From a bacterium (lineage in GTDB: Bacteria > Fibrobacterota > Fibrobacteria > UBA11236): a stretch of DNA of 64,000 nt. Positions 36,730 to 45,678 of this stretch are shown here, one piece after another. The notes beneath the pieces were generated by a model. The model did not search any database and was not told the DNA's origin. It saw only the letters and a program-made list of their open reading frames with translations. The stretch lies in the NCBI GenBank assembly GCA_900299345.1, contig OMJM01000044.1, positions 1 through 64,000 of the forward strand, given 5' to 3'. The stretch's first letter is position 1, and every line of letters begins with the position of its first letter. Position numbers and translations under genes: made by a program.

Positions 36730-37155
36730 CTACCCTACACCGTGTTTGCGGATGCGGATGATGCGGGAGGTGTCACCGGAAGGTTCCAGCTCCACTTCCC
36801 ACGTGAAGGGACTGAAATGCCCGGGCAATCGCTCCGGCCATTCGATCAGGCAAACGCCATCACCTTCCAGATAATGGTTCAGGCCGATCTCCTCCCAGTC
36901 CGCACCGGGAGCGAGGCGGTAGAGATCCATGTGATACACCGGAATCCGTCCTGCGTACTCATGCACCAGCGCATAGGTGGGGGAGTTTACCACACCGTGA
37001 TGGCCCAATGCGCGCGCCACTCCACGGCAGAACAAGGTTTTCCCCGCGCCCAACGGTCCCTTGAGCGCGACAGCATCACCGGATTGCAACTTCGCGGCAA
37101 ACGTTTCGGCGCAAGCCAGGGTCTCGGATTCTGAATGGGAATGGAATTCGGTCAT
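36730..37155 (-). CDS. tsaE: tRNA threonylcarbamoyladenosine biosynthesis protein TsaE
   Basis: ATPase that works with TsaB and TsaD to install t6A at position 37 of ANN-decoding tRNAs. The P-loop GPLGAGKTLF, the switch-like segment SPTYALVHEY, YHMDLYRL and CLIEWPERL are all family landmarks, at the normal length of about 141 residues. The partner tsaD lies some 19 kb away at 55956-56969; tsaB is not in the window. It follows the PorX-like gene and a palindrome. Confidence 0.94.
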   Translation of the reverse strand: MTEFHSHSESETLACAETFAAKLQSGDAVALKGPLGAGKTLFCRGVARALGHHGVVNSPTYALVHEYAGRIPVYHMDLYRLAPGADWEEIGLNHYLEGDGVCLIEWPERLPGHFSPFTWEVELEPSGDTSRIIRIRKHGVG

Positions 37156-37167
37156 GGGCGATTTTGG

Positions 37168-37212
37168 GACGCCGCTGTAGGGGCGGGATTATCCCGCCCC
37201 TACAGCGGCGTC
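37168..37212. repeat. Perfect 45-base palindrome, GTAGGGGCGGG type
   Basis: Two perfect 22-base arms, left arm starting GACGCCGCTGTAGGGGCGGG, are separated by a single T. The element lies between tsaE and the PorX-like gene and includes the last codons and stop of the latter (...LTPL stop). It shares the core TGTAGGGGCG/CGCCCCTACA with the palindrome at 59041-59078. It may act as a terminator or REP-like element. Confidence 0.85.
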
Positions 37213-38801
37213 AAGGTGGACAGCGGAACGATCATCTCCTCCATGGAAAGGCCGCCACTCACCATCTGATCCTTGAACTGGGTCACGAAATACTGGAACT
37301 TGTTCGGATAGACGAAGTAAAAGTTTTCCTTCGCGATGGCATAGGCGATTTCACCGGCCTCGCCGGGCAGACCATACTGCGATGGAGATTCCACAAACAA
37401 CGCCTGCCGTTCGTCGCAGGAGATGTTCGGCCCGATTTTCACGCGCGGGTTGGGCGTCTTTTCCTCCTGGCAGAACACCTCGGCGGGCGTGTCCACACGC
37501 ACCGTGCCGTGATCGCTGGTCACCACCACGGGCCGTTTGTTTTCCGCCATCACCTCGAAAGCTTGCATCAGACCCGAGGACTGGAACCATTCCCCGGCGC
37601 GGGCGCGGACTTCCTTTTCGCGCGGCGCGGGATCGAGCGGATGATCGCGGCGGTGGACGTCGAGCAGATCGATGAACTCGACTTCCACCACGATCAACCG
37701 GGCATCCTCATGGCGCGCGAGGTTCGAGGCGAGATTGGCCGCGTCCTCCTGCGTCCGCACGTGGATGAAACGGGGATCCTCCAGATCGAGTCCTTCCTTG
37801 CGCAACTGAATCTTCAGCAATTCGCGTTCGTAGGGCGCCGCATCCTCTTCTTCGCGGAGCCGCTGCCACAACTGCGGTTGATCGCGGTTGATGTCGCGCG
37901 GCATGCGCCCGGAAAACAAGGCAGCGCGGCAGAAAGCCTTGTCCGTCGGAAGCAAAGCCCAGGCGGCGTTGTTCTCCACCTTGAACCGGGACTCGATCAG
38001 CTTCTGGACGTACAGCCATTGGCCGAATCGCAGGCCGGCCATGACGAAGAGCACGCATTTTCCATGCTTCCGCAGCATGGGAATCACCTTGCGCCGTACC
38101 GTGAAGGTGTGCAGATCCGGATTGCCGCCCTGCCGCCCCGCCCAGGCGATGTAGTTGTTTTCCACATAGGAAAGAAAACGCCGCGCCAGTTCGCGCTTCT
38201 GATCGCGGTGCATGGACTCGAGGCTGGAGGACGTTGCGAAATGCAGTTCCACGTCCCACTTGCAGAGCTGGAAATAAATCTTCTCCCACTTGGACGGTGA
38301 GGGATTGGCAAGCAGGTTGGACTTGATCTCGGAAATGTCGCGCACGTAGTTGGATGTGGACTGATGCGAAGCCGCGGAGCGCGTCCGTAGAGCGGAAATG
38401 CAGACCGCCAGCGCCTGCGTCGGATTGACGGGCTTGGGCAGCCATCCGTCGAAGCTGCGGCCCCATGCGGCTTCCACGAGCCGTTCCTCGTCGTTTTTGG
38501 TCACGAGCAGCACGGGCACGCGGGGATGGCTTTCCCTGATCTCCTGAAGCGCGCCCGCGACGCTTTCCTTGCCGGAGATCTGCTCATCCAGCAGGACGAG
38601 ATCGAAACGCTGGCGTCGCAGCAGCGATAGCCCCGCGCTTTCGGAGGAGGCTTTTTCCACCTCGTAGCCGTGATCCTCCAGAAACAGGAGATGGGCACGG
38701 AGAAATTCGATCTCCGGATCCATCCACAGGATGCGTTTGCGATCACCCGTGGAGGGATCGCGCTCCAGCACGACGACGCGCTGTCCCGGCTCCCAACTCA
38801 T
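37200..38801 (-). CDS. porX: PorX-like response regulator with PglZ domain
   Basis: The N-terminal receiver domain (about residues 22-140) has RILWMDPE, the phospho-acceptor region FDLVLLDEQISG and DGWLPKPVNPTQAL. A helical linker starts at HQSTSNYVRDISEI. The C-terminal half is an alkaline-phosphatase-like PglZ domain, with AALFSGRMP, VTSDHGTVRV and the end GGLSMEEMIVPL. From recall, this architecture and these segments match PorX, a regulator of the type IX secretion system in Bacteroidota, in which the PglZ domain acts on oligonucleotides. However, the position of the first catalytic Asp (IDNLRYDQW in PorX) reads MAGLRFGQW here. The gene ends inside the palindrome and its 5' end is 1 base from serS. 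Confidence 0.82.
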   Translation of the reverse strand: MSWEPGQRVVVLERDPSTGDRKRILWMDPEIEFLRAHLLFLEDHGYEVEKASSESAGLSLLRRQRFDLVLLDEQISGKESVAGALQEIRESHPRVPVLLVTKNDEERLVEAAWGRSFDGWLPKPVNPTQALAVCISALRTRSAASHQSTSNYVRDISEIKSNLLANPSPSKWEKIYFQLCKWDVELHFATSSSLESMHRDQKRELARRFLSYVENNYIAWAGRQGGNPDLHTFTVRRKVIPMLRKHGKCVLFVMAGLRFGQWLYVQKLIESRFKVENNAAWALLPTDKAFCRAALFSGRMPRDINRDQPQLWQRLREEEDAAPYERELLKIQLRKEGLDLEDPRFIHVRTQEDAANLASNLARHEDARLIVVEVEFIDLLDVHRRDHPLDPAPREKEVRARAGEWFQSSGLMQAFEVMAENKRPVVVTSDHGTVRVDTPAEVFCQEEKTPNPRVKIGPNISCDERQALFVESPSQYGLPGEAGEIAYAIAKENFYFVYPNKFQYFVTQFKDQMVSGGLSMEEMIVPLSTLTPL

Positions 38802-38802
38802 C

Positions 38803-40068
38803 TCAACCGATTTCTTCCGCGCCGCCGAGATAGGGGCGCAGCGCCGGAGGGATGCGCACGGTGCCGCGCGGCGTGTAATGCGTTTCGAGGAACGACACCA
38901 GCACGCGCGGGGTGGCGAGGCCGGAGCCGTTCAGCGTGTGCACGAGCCGCGTCTTGCCGCCGGCCTTGGTGCGGATGTTGGCGCGCCGCGCCTGAAAGTC
39001 CTCGAAGTTGGAGCAGGAAGAAACCTCCAGCCATTTCTTTTCGGCCGGGGCCCACACTTCGAGATCGTAACACTTGGCAGCGCCAAAGCCGAGATCCCCG
39101 GCGCACAGTTCCAATACGCGGTAGGGGAGTTCCAGCATGCGCAGCAGCTCTTCGGCTTGCTCGCGCAATTCCTCAAGCGCGTCGTAGGAAACTTCCGGCA
39201 AGGTGAACTTCACCATCTCCACCTTGTCGAACTGGTGCAGGCGCAGGAAGCCGCGCGTGTCCGCGCCCCACGATCCGGCTTCGCGGCGGAAACAGGCGGT
39301 GTAGGCGCAATAGGAGAGGGGCAGGCTGGCGGAGTCCAGCGTTTCGTCGCGATGCATGTTCGTCACCGGAACCTCGGCCGTGGGCACAAGGAACAGATCA
39401 TCATCGCCGCAGCGGTACATGTCCTCTTCGAACTTGGGAAGCTGGCCCGTGCCGGTCATGCTGGCTCGTGACACGAGATACGGTGGCGAAATTTCCGTGA
39501 AGCCGAATTTCTGGACGTGAACGTCGAGGAAGAAATTGATCAACGCGCGTTCCAGCCTCGCGCCCAATCCGGTGTAGATCGGGAATCCACGGCCGGATAG
39601 TTTGGCGCCGCGTTCGAAGTCGAACAGCTTGAGCTTCTCACCGATTTCCAGGTGGTGCGGAAACACTTGCGATTCGGGCGGCAACTTGCCCCAGGTTTTC
39701 GCGACCTTGTTGTCAGCGGGGGTTTTTCCGTCGGGAACGGACGGATGGGGAAGGTTGGGACACAACATCGCCAGCGCGTTGAGTTTTTCCTCGGCCTCAT
39801 TGAAGGCGGCCTGCAGCTCCTTGATGCGATCTCCCAAGGAGCGAGTCTTTTCGATCTCCGCCGAAGCATCACCCCCGGAGCGTTTGAGCTTGGCAATGGC
39901 CTCGGTGGCCGCATTGCGTTCGGCGTTCAACGTTTCCAGTTCAGAGCCGATCTTGCGTTTTTCCTGATCCAGTCGCAACAGGGCGTCGAGGTCGAAGGCC
40001 GTGCTCCGGCGTTTGAGGGCCGCCCGCACCTTTTCAGGATCGTCGCGGTACAGTTTGGGATCAATCAT
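38803..40068 (-). CDS. serS: Seryl-tRNA synthetase
   Basis: Class II aminoacyl-tRNA synthetase that charges tRNA-Ser. The N-terminal coiled-coil arm (about residues 30-110) binds the tRNA variable arm. The catalytic domain shows FTEISPPYLVSRASMTGTGQLPKFEEDMY, the motif 2 loop FRREAGSWGADTRGFLRLHQFDKVE and the motif 3 region NGSGLATPRVLVSFLETH. Length 421 residues is normal. No T-box or other leader element is evident. It lies one base upstream of the PorX-like gene on the same strand, so the two may be co-transcribed. Confidence 0.97.
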   Translation of the reverse strand: MIDPKLYRDDPEKVRAALKRRSTAFDLDALLRLDQEKRKIGSELETLNAERNAATEAIAKLKRSGGDASAEIEKTRSLGDRIKELQAAFNEAEEKLNALAMLCPNLPHPSVPDGKTPADNKVAKTWGKLPPESQVFPHHLEIGEKLKLFDFERGAKLSGRGFPIYTGLGARLERALINFFLDVHVQKFGFTEISPPYLVSRASMTGTGQLPKFEEDMYRCGDDDLFLVPTAEVPVTNMHRDETLDSASLPLSYCAYTACFRREAGSWGADTRGFLRLHQFDKVEMVKFTLPEVSYDALEELREQAEELLRMLELPYRVLELCAGDLGFGAAKCYDLEVWAPAEKKWLEVSSCSNFEDFQARRANIRTKAGGKTRLVHTLNGSGLATPRVLVSFLETHYTPRGTVRIPPALRPYLGGAEEIG

Positions 40069-40178
40069 TGGCGCAATACTCCTTGAATTCTTTCTGGAAA
40101 GGGAAATCTAGAACCCGCCGCCGGGCTTTTGAGAGGCCGGGTTTCTAGTTTGTTGGGCCACCATTGACCCGTGAAAAA

Positions 40179-41525
40179 ATGACGAGAATCGCGAGCCTTA
40201 TTTGTCTCTTGGCCATGCCCTTGCTGGCCCAGACCTACGACTTCGTGGGACTGGTGCAGGATGGCGAACGCGGCGAACCTATTGGTGGGGCGGAGTTGCG
40301 CACCCCCGACGGTAAGAAGCTCGGCACCAGCCAGAGCACGGGCCGGTTTGAAGTGCAGGTGAACAATCGCCGCGCCCATGTGATCTTCCGCAAACAGGGC
40401 TACAAGGATCTCGACGTCGATCTCGGCGAGTTGCCGGAGTTGATCGACGTGGAGATCTCCATGGAATCCTCCGTGCAGGAACTGGCCGAAGTCACTGCTT
40501 TCACCAAGCGTCCCGCGCATGATCCCAATCAGGCGCAAAGCATGGAGGAGTTGGAAGCGCTGCAGGGCATGCGCATCGACCTCAACGATCACCTGCGACA
40601 GCTGCACGGCGTGGCGGGCATGAACGAGTTCACCAACGACATTTCGGTGAATGGTTCCCGCACCCAGGATGTGACCCATTATCTCGGCCACAGCCGCATT
40701 CCCAGCCTGCGTCATCTTGATTTCGGTTTCCCCGGCAACCAGAGCGTGCTCAACCCGCGCGTCCTCAAGTCGGTCACGTTGTCCGACAACCAGGCCAAGG
40801 GCCCGGTGAATCAGGGTAATGCTTCGGCGCTGGTGTATGATCTGCAGGACGGTGATCCCGAAGCCATCCACGGTGATTTCGTGTATGGTTCGGTGGATCG
40901 CGAGCTCAACCTGAACGGGTACTGGGATGGACGCACCTATCTCGTCAGCGGCCGCTTGCTCGACGACAATTCGCTTGGCAATCTCGGTTCCAAATTCTTC
41001 ACCACACCCAAAGATGCGCGCATCGGCCAGTCAGGCGGTTGCAAGGATTCCACCGTCACCTGCGCGGGCCTCAAGGATCCCCTCTCTTTCACCAGCGGCG
41101 ATCTGTTCATCGGCACGTTCAAGCGCGATAGTACGGGAGCCTTTTCGCGTCACAGCCTCGTGGTCCTGGGCGATGATTTCAAGGTGCAGGAAGATGTCGG
41201 TGCGACGCTGGAGGACGCTGAAGCCCGCGCCCTTGTGAAGGGTCATCAGGGGGCTTGGTTGTATTCCTACGAGTCGGTGACTCCCTCTTCGTCCGGTGAT
41301 TGGGAGTGGGGTTTTTCAACCTTGTTCCGCGACTATCAGGACGCGTTTCACGACACCATGACTACGACGAATGTGCCGGACTGGTATCAGTACGGCATTA
41401 ATTCCACCAATCAGGTGGATTATCAACTGGGCGACAACAAGCGCACGGACTGGCAGGCGATCTGGTCTGTGCAATATTCCCCTGCTTCCAAGACTTTCGG
41501 AGCACAACCCAGCTACGGGGTGTAA
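40179..41525 (+). pseudogene. TonB-dependent receptor, 5' part ending at an in-frame TAA
   Basis: Outer-membrane TonB-dependent receptor, first half. After a signal peptide (IASLICLLAMPLLAQ) comes a carboxypeptidase-regulatory-like beta-sandwich (FVGLVQDGERGEPIGGAEL), then a plug-like domain (about residues 90-210: IDLNDHLRQLHGVAGMNEF, DISVNGSRTQDV) and the first barrel strands. Reading stops at TAA 41523-41525, but the same frame continues to 42596 with barrel sequence. One C-to-T change in a CAA codon (SYGVQLEYHH) would explain it. The ORF-track start at 40164 is a TTG; the ATG at 40179 is preferred. Confidence 0.8.
41523..41525 (+). other. In-frame stop codon splitting the TonB-dependent receptor
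   Basis: TAA lies in the same reading frame as the sequence on both sides. The codons after it read LEYHHQNRGFYDLPVDYNN, a normal barrel strand and loop. No frameshift is needed, so a point mutation, an assembly error or programmed readthrough are the possible explanations. Confidence 0.85.
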
Positions 41526-41567
41526 CTGGAATACCATCATCAGAATCGCGGCTTCTACGATCTTCCC

Positions 41568-42596
41568 GTGGACTACAACAACCTGCAGACGATCAAGCTG
41601 GATGCGGGACTTGCGACGATCCTCTACCGCCTTCGCTGGAACCTTCCCAAGAAAAAGGGATTGGATCTTTCGCTTGGTGTGGCGGGAGGTTACGACGCGC
41701 CGTTCGCAGGAGACAAACCAGAGATTCTTAAGCCCCTTCCGTTGGCATCGTTGCGTTACACACATCCCTTGGGTGACGACAACAAGCTTTTTGCGGAAGC
41801 CGCCGTGCGCCAGTCCACGGATTTTGAACCCGTGGGATACAACACCGTCCACACCAAATCGACGCAGAGCGGCGAAGTGTTGTTCGGCGGCGACGGCGCA
41901 CCGCTCAATTCGTTGCGTTATGCTTGGAGCGGCTATACGCGCTGGTATCTCGATCCACTGTTGCCGGTGCCCGATGTGTTCTGGAATTATGCCGAAACAC
42001 GCTCGTCGGACTATGCGCGTGTCAGCGGAGGAAACGCCACGTTGAACTGGCTCCCCAGCCACCACGTTGGTCTGGGGATCAACGGCTCCGCAATTCAGGG
42101 CGCTTATCACATGAAGGATGGCGGCACTTTGCCGTGGGAGTCCAACCGGACGATGGACGTGGTGACCAACATTCGCTTTCTCCCGCGTTCCGATTCCCTT
42201 TTCAGTTTCATCCTCACGTACACGGTCAGCAACGATCGCCCGTTGTACGAGTACCGAGGGTTGTGGGATACCACGGGTACTGACCACCCCACAGAACAGG
42301 TCGCCGTGTACCAGAGTACGACCTTTCCCGAAGTGTCGCGCAAGCGGGTGGACGTGCGCATCAACATGGATCTCAAGAGCCACTGGCGGCCCCTCGAATC
42401 CATGCGCTTCTTCTTTGAGGCCGACAACATCTTCGCGAACTACGAAGGCACGCTGGGCGGATGGCTTGGCGGCAACAACCGCCGTCAGCGCGGTTGGACC
42501 CGTCCCGGGGACGCGAACGGCGATCTGCAACCGGTGGTGACGCGCGGACTCGGCTTTTTCATCATGTTCGGCGTGGAAGGCCGTCTGAAGATTTAA
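41568..42596 (+). pseudogene. TonB-dependent receptor, 3' part (C-terminal barrel)
   Basis: The remaining C-terminal barrel of the receptor, in the same frame as the 5' part. It is rich in alternating hydrophobic/polar strands such as LFAEAAVRQSTDFE and VSGGNATLNWLPSHHVGLGINGS, and ends in GFFIMFGVEGRLKI, a typical barrel end. The only start in the open frame is a GTG at 41568 with no ribosome-binding site or signal peptide, so independent expression as an outer-membrane protein is unlikely. lptD follows 26 bases later. Confidence 0.78.
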
Positions 42597-42622
42597 AGGG
42601 GTTTCTACCTTGACCGCCGTCG

Positions 42623-45055
42623 ATGCATTGGCGTAACGCCCTCGCCGCCGGAATGCTCGCGGCCCTTTCCCCGTACGCGCAAGATACCGCACATTCCATC
42701 GCGCAGGACACGCTGGCGACGGTCGTGACATCTGACAGTGGCGCCACGGACACGGTCAGTTATTCCGCGGTCCGCATCCGTTTCCGCACCGACCGGTTTT
42801 CACTCGCCGACAAGGCCCTGCTCAAGTACAAGGGAACCACCCTCACGGCCGATTCCATCGTGTATTTCTCGGAGAACGACATCATCGTAGCGACTGGAGC
42901 GCCGTTGATTCAGGACGTGGCCAACCCGCCCATCCTCGGCTACCGCATGCGGTACAGCGTCAAGAACAAGGTCGGTACCGTGTATTACGGTTCGTCGAAA
43001 CGCGGCAACCAAAGTTTCAACGGCATGGAAGTGCGGCGGCAAAGCGACGGGGACGTGTATATCTCGCGCGGGGAAATCTCCACCTGCGACAAGCCCGATC
43101 CGCACTATTACTTCTACGCCCGCCGCATGATCGTGGAGCCGGAGTCCAAAGTGCTTTCGGGTCCCGTGGTCATGGACATCGGCGACGTGCCCGTGGCGGT
43201 GCTGCCCATGATGGTGGTTCCGTTGGGCAAGGGCCGCCGCTCCGGACTGCTGCAGCCCAAGTTCGGCGGCGATCAGTTTCAGGGATACTACCTGCTCAAC
43301 CTCGGCTATTACTGGGCCATCAGCGAGTACACGGATTTTCTCGTGGCCGGAGACATGGTGGAAGGCCCCAAGGGAAATTTCGACAACACCAACCTGACGG
43401 CCACCTACCAGTGGAACAAGCGCTATGTGTGGAACGGCATGGTCAGCAGCAAGATGTACGTCTCCGAATTTGATCCGAGTCGCGCGGGCGGGTATGTGGA
43501 TTTCAGCAACGACCTCAATCTGACGCCGGACGGACGGCAGACGCTGAAGGGAAGCGGCCGCATCCAGTCCGATCCTGGCGTGGTCGCGAATAACGCCTTG
43601 ACGCAGGAAGAAGCGCTGCAGCAGACAGCCAACGCCGATCTCGGCTATCGCCGACAGATGGACCCGGGCCAGTCGGTGCTGAACGTCGATCTGTCCCAGA
43701 ACTACAACCTCACACAGAACCAGTTGGAACGTAGCCTGCCCAACGTCACCTTTCACGCCGGCGGCCCGTTCATTCCCGCTTCGGATGAAGAAACACCCGG
43801 CGTCGAAGATCCGTGGTACCGCAAGTGGAACTGGGATTATGGAAACGTCTTCAACGTGGATCAGGTGCGTAACCCTGCTTTGAGCGTGTCGCGCGGCGAC
43901 ACCAACACCTATGTCGGATATTCCGATCACGCCTCGCTGTCGGGCAAATACACCGCCGGGTACGTCAACCTCACGCCCTCGGTGGGAGTTTCGCAATTGT
44001 GGTCGGCCACGGAACGCAGCGGCGACACATCGAAACCGTATCGCAATTCCTTTGATCCCGACAATGGAAAACTGGGGCAGTACTTTTTCGCGTGGAGTAC
44101 GGGCCTGAGCGCGGACACGCGTATTTACGGTATCGCGCAGGCGGGCGATCATCCCTGGTTCGGACGGTTGCAGGCGGTGCGGCACACGGTCACGCCTTCG
44201 GTGAGTGCCACCTATGCGCCTAAGATTGACTCCAACACGAAGTACTACGCCAATCCCAAAATCGGTGGCACGGCGTATCAGGCGGAGCAGCGTACTTTGA
44301 CCTTTCAACTCGGCAACGACGTGGATCTCAAGCTCGCCGATCCGGCACATCTCACCAAGAAGGCGGAATCGTACAAGCTGTTCACCTCCAACAGTTCGCT
44401 GTCCTACAACTTCGCCAACAAGGAGCGTCCGTGGTCGGATCTGTCCAGCTCGCTCAGCCTGTATCTCACGCGCAACGTGGCATTCACCGTGAACGCTGTG
44501 CACGGCCTGTACGACGATCTCGCGCCCACGGCGCAAAAGAACAATCTCGTCTCGCCGGTGCTTAAGACCTGGCAGTTCGCATGGCGCAAGGGCATTGAAG
44601 TCGGTGGAGGATTCAGCACGGGATTGATGGCGCGCGACGCGCAGGGGAATGCCACGGATCGCTTTCAGCAGTCCCCTTGGTCGGCCTCGTTCAACTACGG
44701 ATTCGACTTCAGTGCCACACGCGTTGGCACCTCGGGAACAGGGACAGCTCCCGAGCGGTTCTTCGGCACCTCGGAAATTTATCAGACCACCAAAACCCAC
44801 CAGGCTTCGGCGGGCCTGCGCATCAACCCCACGGCGGCGTGGAAAATGACCTACGATACCCAGTTTGATTTCTCGCAGGGCGAGTTTGCCAGTCACGTCT
44901 TCGGCTTCGAGCGCACCTTGCACTGCTGGCGCATGGAGTTTCACTGGACGCCCGTGGGTGTGGCCGAGGGCTGGAATTTCCTGATCCATGTCATCGATCT
45001 TCCCGACATCAAGTTGCAGACCGGTGACACGCACGGCCTGAGGAGAAATCAGTGA
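42623..45055 (+). CDS. lptD: LptD/OstA-like LPS-assembly outer-membrane protein
   Basis: Outer-membrane beta-barrel that inserts lipopolysaccharide into the outer leaflet. The N-terminal region (residues about 45-190) is the OstA/LptA-like beta-taco: LTADSIVYFSENDIIVATGAP and VRRQSDGDVYISRGEISTCDKPDPHYYFYAR, the last with the Cys-Asp-Pro-type motif of LptD. The barrel domain follows (GKGRRSGLLQPKFGGDQFQGYYLLNLGYYWAIS). Length 810 residues. Signal peptide MHWRNALAAGMLAALSPYAQ. It overlaps maf by 4 bases. Presence supports LPS in this organism. Confidence 0.88.
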   Translation: MHWRNALAAGMLAALSPYAQDTAHSIAQDTLATVVTSDSGATDTVSYSAVRIRFRTDRFSLADKALLKYKGTTLTADSIVYFSENDIIVATGAPLIQDVANPPILGYRMRYSVKNKVGTVYYGSSKRGNQSFNGMEVRRQSDGDVYISRGEISTCDKPDPHYYFYARRMIVEPESKVLSGPVVMDIGDVPVAVLPMMVVPLGKGRRSGLLQPKFGGDQFQGYYLLNLGYYWAISEYTDFLVAGDMVEGPKGNFDNTNLTATYQWNKRYVWNGMVSSKMYVSEFDPSRAGGYVDFSNDLNLTPDGRQTLKGSGRIQSDPGVVANNALTQEEALQQTANADLGYRRQMDPGQSVLNVDLSQNYNLTQNQLERSLPNVTFHAGGPFIPASDEETPGVEDPWYRKWNWDYGNVFNVDQVRNPALSVSRGDTNTYVGYSDHASLSGKYTAGYVNLTPSVGVSQLWSATERSGDTSKPYRNSFDPDNGKLGQYFFAWSTGLSADTRIYGIAQAGDHPWFGRLQAVRHTVTPSVSATYAPKIDSNTKYYANPKIGGTAYQAEQRTLTFQLGNDVDLKLADPAHLTKKAESYKLFTSNSSLSYNFANKERPWSDLSSSLSLYLTRNVAFTVNAVHGLYDDLAPTAQKNNLVSPVLKTWQFAWRKGIEVGGGFSTGLMARDAQGNATDRFQQSPWSASFNYGFDFSATRVGTSGTGTAPERFFGTSEIYQTTKTHQASAGLRINPTAAWKMTYDTQFDFSQGEFASHVFGFERTLHCWRMEFHWTPVGVAEGWNFLIHVIDLPDIKLQTGDTHGLRRNQ

Positions 45056-45627
45056 GACTGCGCCATCCCTTGATCCTTGCCAGTCAGTCGCCACGTCGGG
45101 AGCAGATCCTGCGCATGTTGGGATTCGAATTTTCCATCGTGCCACCGGGCATCGACGAAACCCTTCCACCGGATGTTTCGCCGGAGCAGGCGCCTGTACT
45201 GCTTGCCAGAGCCAAGGCATTGCACGTCAGCGCCGAACATCCCGACGCACTCGTGCTTGGCTCCGATACTTTGGTGGTGATCGACGGCCGCATCTTGGGC
45301 AAACCCTCCGGAACGGAAGAAGCCGTTGACATGCTTCGTCTCTTGAATGGTCGAACGCATCGGGTTTACACGGGCGTGGCCCTCGCGTTGGCGGGAAACA
45401 TCACCGGTTCGGGAGTGGAATGCAGCGAAGTGACTTTTGCCCGCCGCACAGAGGCGGAACTAGAGGAATACGTGCGCAGCGGGGAACCGCTGGATAAGGC
45501 CGGGGCGTACGCCATCCAGGGCCGTGGCGCATTTCTGGTGGAGGGAATCCGGGGGTGTTTTTTCAACGTCATGGGGCTTCCCGTGCAGCGCACCTTGCGG
45601 CTGCTGGAGCCGTATCATGCCGGGTGA
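45052..45627 (+). CDS. maf: Maf family nucleotide pyrophosphatase
   Basis: House-cleaning NTP pyrophosphatase that hydrolyses non-canonical or free dTTP/UTP-type nucleotides and can affect septum formation. Landmarks are LILASQSPRREQILRMLG, LGSDTLVVIDGRILGKP and DKAGAYAIQGRGAFLVE. Length 191 residues is normal. The GTG start overlaps the lptD stop (GTGA). Confidence 0.94.
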   Translation: MRLRHPLILASQSPRREQILRMLGFEFSIVPPGIDETLPPDVSPEQAPVLLARAKALHVSAEHPDALVLGSDTLVVIDGRILGKPSGTEEAVDMLRLLNGRTHRVYTGVALALAGNITGSGVECSEVTFARRTEAELEEYVRSGEPLDKAGAYAIQGRGAFLVEGIRGCFFNVMGLPVQRTLRLLEPYHAG

Positions 45628-45678
45628 ATCCGGTTGAAATTCAAGTAGATTTGGCCCAAGCACAAATGTGAAACAGGC

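Noticed and set aside
42800-45220. 806-residue minus-strand ORF opposite lptD
   Set aside because: Antisense shadow of a G+C-rich gene; the plus-strand frame encodes clear LptD motifs.
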